Below, piece by piece: positions 9,136 to 17,835 of a DNA stretch of 64,000 nucleotides (positions are counted from its first letter, which is position 1; every line of letters starts with the position of its first letter). Location of the stretch: contig CAIZRG010000017.1 in the NCBI GenBank assembly GCA_903935335.1, positions 1 through 64,000 on the forward strand, in the 5' to 3' direction. A program made the position numbers and the translations under genes. The notes under the pieces were generated by a model that saw only the letters and a program-made list of their open reading frames with translations, was not told the origin of the DNA and did not search any database. This DNA comes from Oligoflexia bacterium (GTDB lineage: Bacteria > Bdellovibrionota > UBA1018).

Positions 9136-10002
9136 TTAAACATCAATTTTCACTATTTTCATAATGACAAAAAATCCTACAACTTCCAATAAAATTATAC
9201 CCATAATGATAATCCATCCAACAGGAGTTGTATAGAGAGGTCTCATAAAGTCTGGATCTGTTTGATAAAACACTCCAGCTAATATAGGTGGGATCATCAT
9301 AACAAATACACCTTGATAAAACCCTTGAGCTGTTAACGCGCTAATTTTGTTCTCAACTTTAATTCTTTCTCTAATCGTACTAACAATTGTATCAAATGTT
9401 TCTGCAAGATTACCTCCAGTTTCTTTCAAAATATTGACGGAAGTCACAAACATCTCAACATCATCTGTCTTAATTCTTGAAGAAAGATTTGTAAAAGCAT
9501 CCTCTAAAGAAACACCTAATTTATTTTCGCTTAAAACTAAACTAAATTCTTGTTGAATTGGATTTGGCATCTCTTGAGTTACTAACGATAATGATTGAAC
9601 AACAGATAGTCCTGACTTTAACCCATTTGACATAAGACTCAATGCGTCTACCATCTGTAATACAAATTTATCTACTCTTTTATTATAAATATAGTCAACA
9701 ATAGGTTTTGGAATTTTCCATCCGAAAATAGTCATCATAATCGCAAACGGGATACCAGGAAATAACTTAGGAAGAAAAGCAAGAAAAACAAACGACCCCA
9801 TCCCAAAACTTAAACAAAACAAATACAGGAGGATTTTTTGTGGAGGAATCTCAATAAACATCCTGCTAAGCTTTTCTACAATATAATCCCGAGTCCCTAA
9901 AGACTGAAATCGAATCCAGTCTAAAAATATTTTATTGTAATGATATGAGATAATAAAAACAGCGATTCCAAATCCTAAAACCCCAGAAAGTTTTAATATC
10001 AT
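9136..10002 (-). CDS. tadB: Tad pilus inner-membrane platform protein TadB (type II secretion F domain)
   Basis: A 288-aa membrane protein with a central T2SSF domain (RVDKFVLQMVDALSLMSNGL, about residues 115-240). Transmembrane segments lie near the N-terminus (about residues 3-20), at about 58-100 and in two helices at the end. The GLSVVQSLSLV and ETGGNLAETFDTI motifs are typical of TadB/TadC. It overlaps the upstream TadZ-TadA gene by ATGA (9999-10002), so the two are translationally coupled. With the distant TadC (23217-24137) it should form the platform that the TadA ATPase drives. Confidence 0.93.
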   Translation of the reverse strand: MILKLSGVLGFGIAVFIISYHYNKIFLDWIRFQSLGTRDYIVEKLSRMFIEIPPQKILLYLFCLSFGMGSFVFLAFLPKLFPGIPFAIMMTIFGWKIPKPIVDYIYNKRVDKFVLQMVDALSLMSNGLKSGLSVVQSLSLVTQEMPNPIQQEFSLVLSENKLGVSLEDAFTNLSSRIKTDDVEMFVTSVNILKETGGNLAETFDTIVSTIRERIKVENKISALTAQGFYQGVFVMMIPPILAGVFYQTDPDFMRPLYTTPVGWIIIMGIILLEVVGFFVIMKIVKIDV

Positions 10003-12164
10003 GAAGTTTTACCTGCAAACAAGTTTCTAGATATCTTCATTCCTTTAGCTTCCATTTCTTCTACAAACTTTGGAATAAAACCTGTAGGAACAAATCTTCC
10101 TATAATTTTTCTTTTTTTATCAAGCCCTTCTTGCTTAAAAACAAAAATGTCTTGCAGGCTAACTACTTCTCCTTGCATTCCTGTCACTTCAGTGATGTAA
10201 GTAACTTTTCTACTTCCATCACTTAATCTTGACTGCTGAATAATCAGTCCTACAGCAGAGGCAATATTTTCTTTAATTGCTTTTGCAGGAAGTCCTAGAC
10301 CTGCCATCATAACTAAGGTTTCAAGTCGCCCAAGACACTCTCGGGGATTGTTAGAATGCAAAGTTGTCAGGGAACCTGAATGCCCAGTATTCATTGCTTG
10401 AAGCATATCAAGGGCTTCTCCACCTCGGCACTCTCCAACAACAATTCGATCAGGCCTCATTCTTAGACAGCATTTAATCAAATCTCGAATACTTACTTCC
10501 CCTTCTCCTTCAATATTTTTAGGACGAGTTTCTAGTCTCACGACATGATCTTGACCCAATTGAAGCTCAGCTGAATCCTCAACTGTAATAATTCTTTCAC
10601 TTGCTGGTATAAAGTTAGACAAGACATTTAATAGAGTTGTTTTCCCGGACCCAGTTCCACCCGAAACTACAATATTAAGCTTGGCTTCAACACAACATCT
10701 CAAAAAATCAGCAATTTCTTCAGTCATCGACCCAAATAAAACTAAGTCTTTATACTCAATCCTCTTTTTTGGAAATTTCCGAATTGTAATGGTTGGACCC
10801 CGAAGTGCGAGAGGGGGAATAATCACATGAACTCGTGAACCATCAGTTAATCGAGCATCTACATAAGGAACTTTTTCATCAACTCTTCGACCCAGGGGAG
10901 TAACAATTCGCTCAATCACGTTCATCATTTGTTGCTCACTAGAAAAGTTCACTTTAGAGAGCTGAGGTTTTCCAGCTTTTTCAATGTAAATTTGATCTCG
11001 GGCGTTCACCATGATTTCAGTTACTGAATCATCTGCTAACATGTCCTCAAGAGGTCCTAAGCCTAAAGCCTCATCCAATACTTCTTTAACCATTTGTGCC
11101 TTAAGTTCACGAGTGTTCAAAAGGCCGCCTGAATCTTCTGTATTAAGGATATCTAAAATTCCCTTTTGAGTTTTTTCCCTTAAAATAGCGAGTTGCTTAG
11201 GGTCCTTGGTATCAGTATTCATTTTTTTAAGATCCATTTGTTCCACTAATGCCTTATGGATCCTGAGTTTCATCGCAGTCCAAGCATCCATAGGCGCAGC
11301 TAAGCTACGCCCACCAGGCCCACCACCTTCTTTACCAGATTCCTGAGCTCCATTAGGGGATTGGCTTTGCGCTGCTTTTGCAACTACACCAGTGGGCTTT
11401 TTAAGACGGGCAAGATTTTCAAGCAAGTTTGTCTGTTGAACTTTTCTAATCACATCATGATAGGCACGAGCAATAGGTGTACTTGCTGCACCAATACATA
11501 TAGGAGTACTTTTTGCTAAAGATGCATCACAAGTTGAAACATCCTCAGGAATTGCTGCAAATATATTTATATTTAAATTTTTCTGAATTATTTGTGGATT
11601 AATAATGTTAGCCTGAGAATATCGATTTACGATGACCTGAACCATTTCAGGTGGGAACAGAAGTTCTTGAATTTTTGATAAAACTCTTTTTGTCTGATTG
11701 ATAACAATTACATCAGCAGTTGTTATAACAAAAATAGCAGCTGCATATTCAAATGTTTTTAATGCCCAAGGATCCATTCCGTTTCCACAATCAATTACCG
11801 AAAGATTAAAAATAGATGTCACACCCTTCAAGAATTTTCCTAATCCATCAATATCTAAATCACGAGCTACGATTGATTCCTTTGGAGCTCCAATATAACT
11901 ATATCCAGCTGGGGCATTCACCATAAACGGAGATAAAGTTTTAGGATCAATCGGTCCTGGGGGCATTTTAGATATATCTACAATATTCTTTTGAGGATTT
12001 TGACCTAAAATTATATTTTGGTCACCTAAACTTGATAAATCAAGATCAACAATGAGAGGTCTTTGCTTAAACTCTTGAAGATACGCAATAGCTATATTAG
12101 CAGAAAAAACACTCTTACCCACTCCACCTTTTCCACCCACGACTGCAATGATGTGTCCTGCCAT
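9999..12164 (-). CDS. tadA: Fused TadZ (MinD/ParA-like) - TadA (CpaF secretion ATPase) protein
   Basis: A single 721-aa frame carries two proteins that are usually separate. Residues about 1-250 are a ParA/MinD ATPase with the deviant Walker [10 protein letters not shown] at 10-18 and [10 protein letters not shown] shortly after; this corresponds to TadZ/CpaE without its N-terminal receiver-like domain. A Gly/Ser/Gln-rich linker (about 255-290) follows. Residues about 300-721 are a CpaF-type hexameric ATPase with Walker [10 protein letters not shown] (about 501-509), the Asp box [11 protein letters not shown], Walker [12 protein letters not shown] and the His box [12 protein letters not shown]. 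The fusion would tether the pole-finding ATPase to the pilus motor. Seen directly: both domains in one frame with no stop between them. Confidence 0.93.
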   Translation of the reverse strand: MAGHIIAVVGGKGGVGKSVFSANIAIAYLQEFKQRPLIVDLDLSSLGDQNIILGQNPQKNIVDISKMPPGPIDPKTLSPFMVNAPAGYSYIGAPKESIVARDLDIDGLGKFLKGVTSIFNLSVIDCGNGMDPWALKTFEYAAAIFVITTADVIVINQTKRVLSKIQELLFPPEMVQVIVNRYSQANIINPQIIQKNLNINIFAAIPEDVSTCDASLAKSTPICIGAASTPIARAYHDVIRKVQQTNLLENLARLKKPTGVVAKAAQSQSPNGAQESGKEGGGPGGRSLAAPMDAWTAMKLRIHKALVEQMDLKKMNTDTKDPKQLAILREKTQKGILDILNTEDSGGLLNTRELKAQMVKEVLDEALGLGPLEDMLADDSVTEIMVNARDQIYIEKAGKPQLSKVNFSSEQQMMNVIERIVTPLGRRVDEKVPYVDARLTDGSRVHVIIPPLALRGPTITIRKFPKKRIEYKDLVLFGSMTEEIADFLRCCVEAKLNIVVSGGTGSGKTTLLNVLSNFIPASERIITVEDSAELQLGQDHVVRLETRPKNIEGEGEVSIRDLIKCCLRMRPDRIVVGECRGGEALDMLQAMNTGHSGSLTTLHSNNPRECLGRLETLVMMAGLGLPAKAIKENIASAVGLIIQQSRLSDGSRKVTYITEVTGMQGEVVSLQDIFVFKQEGLDKKRKIIGRFVPTGFIPKFVEEMEAKGMKISRNLFAGKTS

Positions 12165-12180
12165 AAAGCGACTCTCTTTC

Positions 12181-13785
12181 TTATTTAGATTTTACTCTAA
12201 AATTCTTTTTTAAATCTTGAGTTCCATCCGATGCGTTTTCAATAATTTGAGGTGTTACAAAGATGACAAATTGAGATTTTTGTTTCCTAAATGCTTTAGA
12301 ATGTAGCAAAGTAAAAAGTGGACTAGTTCCCTGATCAAAAGATCCCGACTGAGGTGAATCTTTATTAAAATCAGTTCCAATAGTACTTGAGGTCACTCCA
12401 GCCACAGCAGCACTTTCAGTCGACTTGACATAGATTTTCGTTGTTACTTTGTGCGTGGCTGTAGTCGGAGCTGCCCCTGCTGTAGGAGGCCTGCCCGTTA
12501 GATTTGTTTGATCCAGCTCTAAATCCATCTGAATGTCTTCTGAGTGACCCAAAATCGTTGGTGTTATAGCCACTGTTAGACCTACCCCTTTACTGGCTGA
12601 AGTCACTTGTCCATTAGCTCCAGTTTGTGCAAATGGAAACTCAGTTTGTTCAACAAGTTTTGCCGGTTGACCACTGCGTACAATGATTGTTCCAGTCTTT
12701 AAAATTCGAGCAAAACCTGCAGCTTGCGTGTTGTAAAGCTTGGGCAACAAACTAGAAATCGTTCCACTAAAAGTAGGCCCAGTACTAGCCCCTGCTGCTC
12801 CAGCTTGAGTTTGACCTACTGAAATCTGAGGATCTGAGGTAAACCCAGGCTGCCATTGGAAACCAAAGATTTTATTATAATCTTTAGCTAATTCGACAAA
12901 GTGAACCGTGATTCGAACTAATTTTTCCTCTTTTTTTGGAGGACGAGGATTCACAATGATAAAATTTTGAATTAAACTACGAGGTGCTAATCGTTGAACT
13001 GATGGGTCTTTTTCCATAAAACTTCCAGGTCTTAAGTCCGGTAAATATAAAGAAGCCACTGATGCAGCTCTCTTGGCTTGATCGATATTATCAGTAGTCC
13101 CTTCTAAGAAAATCATCCCATTTACAACTCGAGTCGTCACATTTGGAGCAAAAGAAACAATATCTTCTTGAATTTTCTCAGATAGAAATTTCATTGATAA
13201 TGGAGAAAGAGTTGACATATTTAACACAAATTCTGAATAAGTTCGATCCTGAATCACAGTCAATAATCGCCCATAATCAGCAGGTACCAATACTTCTCCT
13301 TCGACAACAACTTTGGGTCCAACAATACGAATATCAAGCCCTTCAACATCTCTGAGAAGATTTCGAATCTCAGAAGCAATCCTCAGGAGATTCGAACCTG
13401 TCACTCGCACAATAAAAATAAGACGAATTGTTCCATCATTATCTCGAATTGTAACCGTTGTCTCTCCAGCCTTAAGAGGCTTAAAAATGAGTTGTCTTTT
13501 TTCACCAATTTTTACAAGAGTCGTTGTCAAAACCTGGGGGTTTCCATAACTAATTCCGTTAGCTCCAGCATTAGCCTCAAAATCAAGATCGACGGCCTTA
13601 TCCTCCCCAGTACTCAGAAGAAGATACCGTTTATCAGAAACACCCTCTGATTCATCATTAGTCAATTTTGATCGTTGATACTTGTTTTTTCGAGTCACAG
13701 GATCTTCAGCAGCTGCATCTGGAGATAAAATCTTAACTCCAAAAAAAAGAATGATCAAATAGAAGACCCCAAAAAGACGTATCAT
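12181..13785 (-). CDS. cpaC: Tad pilus outer-membrane secretin (RcpA/CpaC family)
   Basis: A 534-aa secretin. It has an N-terminal signal peptide (FGVFYLIILFFGVKILSPDAAA). A pilus/secretin N-domain follows, with a BON-like repeat (VNGMIFLEGTTDNIDQAKRA), then a secretin core from about residue 280 with SLLPKLYNTQAAGFARILK and the ILGHSEDIQMDLELD segment. The end has the usual KSQFVIFVTPQIIE strand. It forms the gated outer-membrane ring through which the Flp pilus emerges. It starts within the end of cpaB (overlap 13782-13785) and is followed 16 bases later by tadZ-tadA. Confidence 0.92.
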   Translation of the reverse strand: MIRLFGVFYLIILFFGVKILSPDAAAEDPVTRKNKYQRSKLTNDESEGVSDKRYLLLSTGEDKAVDLDFEANAGANGISYGNPQVLTTTLVKIGEKRQLIFKPLKAGETTVTIRDNDGTIRLIFIVRVTGSNLLRIASEIRNLLRDVEGLDIRIVGPKVVVEGEVLVPADYGRLLTVIQDRTYSEFVLNMSTLSPLSMKFLSEKIQEDIVSFAPNVTTRVVNGMIFLEGTTDNIDQAKRAASVASLYLPDLRPGSFMEKDPSVQRLAPRSLIQNFIIVNPRPPKKEEKLVRITVHFVELAKDYNKIFGFQWQPGFTSDPQISVGQTQAGAAGASTGPTFSGTISSLLPKLYNTQAAGFARILKTGTIIVRSGQPAKLVEQTEFPFAQTGANGQVTSASKGVGLTVAITPTILGHSEDIQMDLELDQTNLTGRPPTAGAAPTTATHKVTTKIYVKSTESAAVAGVTSSTIGTDFNKDSPQSGSFDQGTSPLFTLLHSKAFRKQKSQFVIFVTPQIIENASDGTQDLKKNFRVKSK

Positions 13786-14615
13786 CGTTTCCCAGGCCCT
13801 CCTTTTAATTTAGCAGCATCAGATCCTAATAAATCTCCAAAGACAGTAGAAGGAACATTAACCCGATCCGTATCATCATTATTTCTTAATGAAAGAGTAA
13901 TAGCACTATCTCCACCTGCTAAAATTAAGGCGATCATTTGGGCTTGAATAGGCTCAACTTCTAAGGTGACTGAAGCAAAACTAAAATCTTCTACTAAGGA
14001 CCGGATCTTATTGGGGCCTCCAAAAGGATCTGCTTCTACTGTACGAGCGACATTATTAGACACGTATCTCCCAATCGAAAGAACCACCACATCCTGAAGA
14101 ATAGTTTTTGCTATTTTGTTTTCCTTCCCTCCGCCCATATCAATGATTGCAAGTAAATCTACACGATCTCCAGGCTTAACAAGCTTTGCCACTCCACTCG
14201 TTTCATTCACAGGAACAGCAATGGCTCTTCTACCAGGAGCAATCTGTGGAGCTAAACCAGTACGAATACTAGCCTCAGTTAATTTATTATAAGTAATCTG
14301 TTCTCCTTTTTTAACAGGAACGACTGCAACTGTTCCCGCTAAACCTTTTAGAGTCCGAGATGTTTCTTTGTCTTCTTCTTTCTTTTCTAGAGAAATAGCA
14401 GCAGGCTCTAGAAATCTTTTTGGAATAAGCTTAAACTCAAGCATCGTCTCATTGACAGTCTCCATCTCCTTGATATCACGTCGTGCTGTAATCACTAAAA
14501 CTTCTGTTCCAAACTTCTTTCTTGCTTCATCCTCAATACTAGAAACATAACTTTGAACAAAAAAAACAGCTAAAACACCCATCACCAACGAGAGAGTCAG
14601 AGCTTTATTGTTCAT
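13782..14615 (-). CDS. cpaB: Tad pilus assembly protein CpaB (RcpC)
   Basis: A 277-aa protein with an N-terminal membrane anchor (LTLSLVMGVLAVFFVQSYV). Next comes an SAF-like domain (DIKEMETVNETMLEFKLIPK and further) and then the RcpC/CpaB signature, seen as RRAIAVPVNETSGVAKLVKPGDRVDLLAI (split here as RRAIAVPVNETSG and KPGDRVDLLAI) around residues 130-158. CpaB sits in the periplasm with the secretin and may bind peptidoglycan. It overlaps the secretin start by ATGA-type coupling and overlaps the end of the upstream tadE-like gene by 11 bases. Confidence 0.9.
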   Translation of the reverse strand: MNNKALTLSLVMGVLAVFFVQSYVSSIEDEARKKFGTEVLVITARRDIKEMETVNETMLEFKLIPKRFLEPAAISLEKKEEDKETSRTLKGLAGTVAVVPVKKGEQITYNKLTEASIRTGLAPQIAPGRRAIAVPVNETSGVAKLVKPGDRVDLLAIIDMGGGKENKIAKTILQDVVVLSIGRYVSNNVARTVEADPFGGPNKIRSLVEDFSFASVTLEVEPIQAQMIALILAGGDSAITLSLRNNDDTDRVNVPSTVFGDLLGSDAAKLKGGPGKR

Positions 14616-15150
14616 ATTTCATTGGACTCCCACAAAAATTATTAAATACTGCCTGCTCGCTTAGAGCTGAAGGTCCTACTGCTGTTAAAAAATTAGAGGC
14701 TAATGGAAGAATAGGAGAACTTCCTACTCCACCCCCCACAAATAAAGTTTGAGTACATAATGTCACTGTATTTCTAATCCGGACTAAAGACCTAAAATCA
14801 GGTTCTTGGTTAGACTCATCAGAGCCTCTAATTAATGGATTTCTCGAAATCATTTGAACAGTTGCTTTAGGTTTAACTAAACTGTCATCATTTCCAATCG
14901 AATTATCCATCACACCTAAAATAAATTGGTTAGTTGAAGTTGAAATAAGTCGTTGTTGTTTTTTTAGAGTGGGATAGTATGCATTATTAAAAGTTAGAAA
15001 CAAAGCCTGAGCTCTAGCATATTGTTGATCAACAATTGCAATCTGGATCGCTGTATTTATCCTAACTAAAATCGTTGTAAATCCTATCATCACAGGAAGC
15101 ATTAAAAGAAATTCGAAAACACTTTGACCAGATTCATTATTAGCATCCAT
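14605..15150 (-). CDS. TadE-like minor pseudopilin
   Basis: A 181-aa product from ATG 15148-15150; an upstream extension of the frame is rejected because it lies within the previous gene. The class III leader is clear: NNESG cut before QSVFEF, with Glu at +5, then a hydrophobic helix (LLMLPVMIGFTTILV). The rest is a hydrophilic ectodomain with two cysteines (CTQ and CGS) that may form a disulfide. TadE/TadF-type minor pilins are processed by the locus's own peptidase and help pilus biogenesis. It overlaps the upstream tadE-like gene by 11 bases. Confidence 0.85.
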   Translation of the reverse strand: MDANNESGQSVFEFLLMLPVMIGFTTILVRINTAIQIAIVDQQYARAQALFLTFNNAYYPTLKKQQRLISTSTNQFILGVMDNSIGNDDSLVKPKATVQMISRNPLIRGSDESNQEPDFRSLVRIRNTVTLCTQTLFVGGGVGSSPILPLASNFLTAVGPSALSEQAVFNNFCGSPMKYEQ

Positions 15151-15697
15151 TATCAAAAAACCAGCGCTTCCCACCCATATCACTTCGACACTCAGAATCT
15201 GTAGGCTCACGCCCCAACCAACTTTCTGAAGTCAGAGTAACAGAGTTCACTGAATTTGATGCTTTTCCCCCTGCCCCAGCTAAAGGCAAGAGAAAAAGTT
15301 TACTCTTAAAAGTATATCGGACTCCTTGCATCCAACTGAAGTGTAAATCTGTAGGAGAATATTGAGAAGCAGGACCAGCTTGAAATCCTCCTGGATCGCC
15401 ACCACCAACTCCCTTGGCAATACTAGGGAATTTATCTACACCAGCTTGTCCAGCAGATTTTTTCAACATGTAAACAATCACATCTTTCGAACGAGATTTT
15501 TGATCCTCTTCAGTAGGTCCTGCAGCAAAAAAAGCCCTAGCTGACATAAAAGTGGCATAATGAACATAATTACCAAAAGAGAAAACCATACTGAGTTGAA
15601 AAAAGAATAGAACATAAGCGAGCAAAAGAATTAAAGTTAACGCAAATTCGATCGTAGACTGCCCACTTTCATTACAAAAAATATTTTTATATTTCAT
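15140..15697 (-). CDS. TadE-like minor pseudopilin
   Basis: A 185-aa protein starting MKYKNIFCNESG, then QSTIEF (class III cleavage with Glu at +5), followed by a transmembrane helix (LTLILLLAYVLFFFQLSMV). The NYVHYATFMSARAFFA segment after the helix is typical of TadE proteins. The ectodomain is Gly-rich around residues 90-110. Its ATG directly follows the stop of the Flp-like gene upstream (TAAATG), and its end overlaps the next tadE-like gene, so all are on one polycistronic message. Confidence 0.85.
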   Translation of the reverse strand: MKYKNIFCNESGQSTIEFALTLILLLAYVLFFFQLSMVFSFGNYVHYATFMSARAFFAAGPTEEDQKSRSKDVIVYMLKKSAGQAGVDKFPSIAKGVGGGDPGGFQAGPASQYSPTDLHFSWMQGVRYTFKSKLFLLPLAGAGGKASNSVNSVTLTSESWLGREPTDSECRSDMGGKRWFFDNGC

Positions 15698-16018
15698 TTA
15701 ATGATCCGGATTAAAGAATACTCTAAAATTATTGTTTCCTCCACCCGTATCAGCCCTTGGATGATAGGCAGGTCCACCATCATCATATCCCTTTGCTTTC
15801 ACATGTCCGTACCGATATGCAGCTGAAAAAGTCGTAGTAATAGAATTAGTAATTTTTTTATCAAGACCCAATCGACTGATTCCTTTAGATACTCCTAAGT
15901 AAATTCCTAAAATTATAGCCATCATTAAAACATATTCAATCATGGCTTGACCTTGATTATTTTTGATTATTATAATTATTTTTTCTATTTTAAATTTTAA
16001 TTTTATATCTAAGATCAA
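15698..16018 (-). CDS. Third Flp-like prepilin with an extended C-terminus
   Basis: The best start is TTG 16016-16018, overlapping the prepilin peptidase stop (TTGA) and giving 106 aa. An open frame extends further upstream but only inside the peptidase gene. The leader is basic and Ile-rich and ends NNQG. It is followed by QAMIEYVLMM, which matches the Flp rule of Glu +5 and Tyr +6, then a hydrophobic helix. Unlike ordinary Flp pilins (about 50-60 aa mature), it continues for about 50 more residues in a Gly/Asn/His-rich tail (DDGGPAYHPRADTGGGNNN). It may be a minor or tip pilin; that role is inferred. Confidence 0.75.
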   Translation of the reverse strand: MILDIKLKFKIEKIIIIIKNNQGQAMIEYVLMMAIILGIYLGVSKGISRLGLDKKITNSITTTFSAAYRYGHVKAKGYDDGGPAYHPRADTGGGNNNFRVFFNPDH

Positions 16019-16563
16019 AACAAACTCCCAAATCCCATCCCATGAAATGGATTTTTTAGCATCACCCAAATCGCTGCAACCGCCATAGGCAATCCGAAAG
16101 GGATAGTCTGAGAAGAATCGATCTTAGGCCATTGAACAAGAAGCTCTTTAATCAAAATTGAAATTAAAAATGAGAGCATTTTTTTTGAAAAATTCAAAAA
16201 TTTTCTATTAAAAATAAGAGTTAAAATGGATATAAATCCACCCAGCAATATGGACAATAATGCTACGTCTAAGACGTATCGATACCCTCCCCAAGCTCCA
16301 AAGACCATCAAAAGCTTCACATCTCCACCCCCTAAAACCTTAAATCCAAATAATCCTCCGAATAGAATCAAACCAGATAGCATTCCTAGAATAGACTGTA
16401 ATCCACCCTCTGCCCCAAGGTTAAATATTGAGTAAATGAATCCCAGTAATGCAGCAGGAATCGTAAAAAAATTAAATATTTTTCTAAAGGATAGATCCAT
16501 AATCACCGCAAAAAAGGAGATTAGGATAATGGAGTTTTGAAAAAATTCAGTTTTCCCAGACAC
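16015..16563 (-). CDS. tadV: Prepilin peptidase TadV/CpaA (A24 family)
   Basis: A 182-aa polytopic membrane aspartic protease that removes the leaders of the Flp and TadE pilins. The two catalytic aspartates are visible in IMDLSFRKIFN (about residue 23) and in FKVLGGGDVKLL (about residue 78, the GxGD motif). About five to six hydrophobic helices are present. It starts with GTG 16561-16563, overlapping the end of the second flp gene by 17 bases; no good ATG is available at the right place. The size is right for the short, methylase-free TadV type. Confidence 0.9.
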   Translation of the reverse strand: MSGKTEFFQNSIILISFFAVIMDLSFRKIFNFFTIPAALLGFIYSIFNLGAEGGLQSILGMLSGLILFGGLFGFKVLGGGDVKLLMVFGAWGGYRYVLDVALLSILLGGFISILTLIFNRKFLNFSKKMLSFLISILIKELLVQWPKIDSSQTIPFGLPMAVAAIWVMLKNPFHGMGFGSLF

Positions 16564-16771
16564 TCAAAGGTGCTCTTCCAGTTTTTAAGTCTTTTTCAAG
16601 CTCTCCTCCCAACCTAAGAACAGCTTGATCCAAGGACTGGATAATTTTTTTGGCTAATGCTGATGCTCCAACAACACAAGCTGATAGAATCAATAAATAT
16701 TCTACCATCCCTTGACCTGATTCATCTTGAAATAGATTGGTAATTAAATTTTTATTTGCTTTAATTACCAT
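16547..16771 (-). CDS. flp: Flp-type major pilin (second copy)
   Basis: The ATG at 16769-16771 overlaps the stop of the first flp gene, giving 74 aa; upstream starts would lie inside that gene. The leader ends DESG and is cut before QGMVEYLLIL, with Glu +5 and Tyr +6 exactly as in Flp pilins. A hydrophobic helix (LLILSACVVGASALA) follows, then an amphipathic tail rich in Lys and Glu. It is probably translationally coupled to the first flp gene, since no independent ribosome site is obvious. Confidence 0.88.
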   Translation of the reverse strand: MVIKANKNLITNLFQDESGQGMVEYLLILSACVVGASALAKKIIQSLDQAVLRLGGELEKDLKTGRAPLSVWEN

Positions 16772-16949
16772 CGCTTTGAGTAGCTTTATCAATTTGACCT
16801 CCAACATTATCAAGTATTCCTGTTAATTTTGCTTGGAATGTCGTCTTAAATTTCATAGCCACCATAACAACTACAGCCAAGATGAGAATATACTCTGTTG
16901 TTGACTGACCCAGATCATCATTCCAGAGTCTTTTTAGATATCTATTCAT
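16761..16949 (-). CDS. flp: Flp-type major pilin (first gene of the pilin operon)
   Basis: A 62-aa prepilin with leader NRYLKRLWNDDLG, cut before QSTTEYILIL (Glu +5, Tyr +6), then the hydrophobic stretch VVVMVAMKF and a short hydrophilic tail. It has the best translation start in the locus: AGGAGG at 16956-16961, six bases before ATG 16947-16949. It lies first behind a strong sigma-70-like promoter (17020-17047), as expected for a major structural subunit that must be made in excess. Length and composition fit the Flp family. Confidence 0.92.
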   Translation of the reverse strand: MNRYLKRLWNDDLGQSTTEYILILAVVVMVAMKFKTTFQAKLTGILDNVGGQIDKATQSDGN

Positions 16950-17019
16950 GTTTTTCCTCCTCTCACCTCTAGATGAATCACTTATCGGAACTCATAAATT
17001 AAACCTAACATTCTTTTAA

Positions 17020-17047
17020 ATTATATAATTTAAATATAAATAGTCAA
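17020..17047 (-). promoter_or_regulatory. Sigma-70-type promoter of the flp-tad operon
   Basis: On the minus strand, TTGACT (17042-17047) and a perfect TATAAT (17020-17025) are separated by 16 bases of AT-only sequence. Transcription would start near 17013, giving a leader of about 60 bases before the first flp ATG. The promoter lies between the phosphatase gene stop and flp, so pilins can be transcribed independently of the upstream regulatory genes. Confidence 0.72.
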
Positions 17048-17073
17048 ATCAGGTTAAATTTGACACAGAAGAA

Positions 17074-17835
17074 CTAAAAAATAATGGCGACTAAAGTGGC
17101 ATTATCGTGATAAATTGAATCCTGGAGTATTTGATTGAAGTCTTGCATTGATTTTTCTAGTGATTTTTTTATATTTTTTCTTTGAATTTCAACTAGTTGA
17201 TTGACAAGTCCTTCGGGAATCCCATCACTTGCAAAAATAACCCAATCCCCTTGCTTAATTTTGTATTCAACAATTTCAGGCTCGAGATCTTCTGAAATCC
17301 CTAAAGCTATGAGCGGGACATCTAAATTTTTTTTCTCTTGAATCGACAATGGGTCACAAAGTCGTTTAAAATTTCTAGGCATAACTAGCTTGACTTGTCT
17401 TTGATCCCTAAAAAGCCAGGCTTCACATACCCCTACATTAGCAATGGCTAGTAAATCGCCATCTACAAAACCAGCAATGAGAGATGCCCCTCCTCGTTCA
17501 TGGATTGATTTCCCCTGATTGATTTTCCTGAGTTTTTGATTTGCAAAAATTAAAGAATTAAAAAGAACATTACCAGCAAGTGAAAAATAGCTCCTCAAAA
17601 TAAAAGGTAAAGTAGCCTCTAAATCCCCCGCTTCTTTAAAAAGAAAGCTTCGAACTGCCTCACACGCAGTTTTTGATGCTTTTAGACCAGAAATAGGACC
17701 ACCAAATCCATCTGCAACAACAAAAATTCCTTTTTCTCGGTCGACCCAATGAAAGTCTTCTTGACTAGGAAATACCCCTTGTGAGCTAAAGGTTAAAATA
17801 AATCTTGCTCTTAAGCCACTACCGTCTTGAGTCAC
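17074..17835 (-). CDS. PP2C-family Ser/Thr protein phosphatase
   Basis: A 253-aa metal-dependent phosphatase. The metal-binding motifs are present: SQEDFHWV (residue about 24), FVVADGFGG (about 37-45, the DGxxG type), ANVGVCEAWLF, WVIFASDGIPEGL (about 205) and the final YHDNATLVAIIF with the DN pair. It starts in the ATGA overlap with the FHA-TPR gene upstream (17832-17835), so the two are coupled. Next to four FHA domains, it is the obvious enzyme to reverse the phosphothreonine marks those domains read. No kinase lies in the window. Confidence 0.9.
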   Translation of the reverse strand: MTQDGSGLRARFILTFSSQGVFPSQEDFHWVDREKGIFVVADGFGGPISGLKASKTACEAVRSFLFKEAGDLEATLPFILRSYFSLAGNVLFNSLIFANQKLRKINQGKSIHERGGASLIAGFVDGDLLAIANVGVCEAWLFRDQRQVKLVMPRNFKRLCDPLSIQEKKNLDVPLIALGISEDLEPEIVEYKIKQGDWVIFASDGIPEGLVNQLVEIQRKNIKKSLEKSMQDFNQILQDSIYHDNATLVAIIF

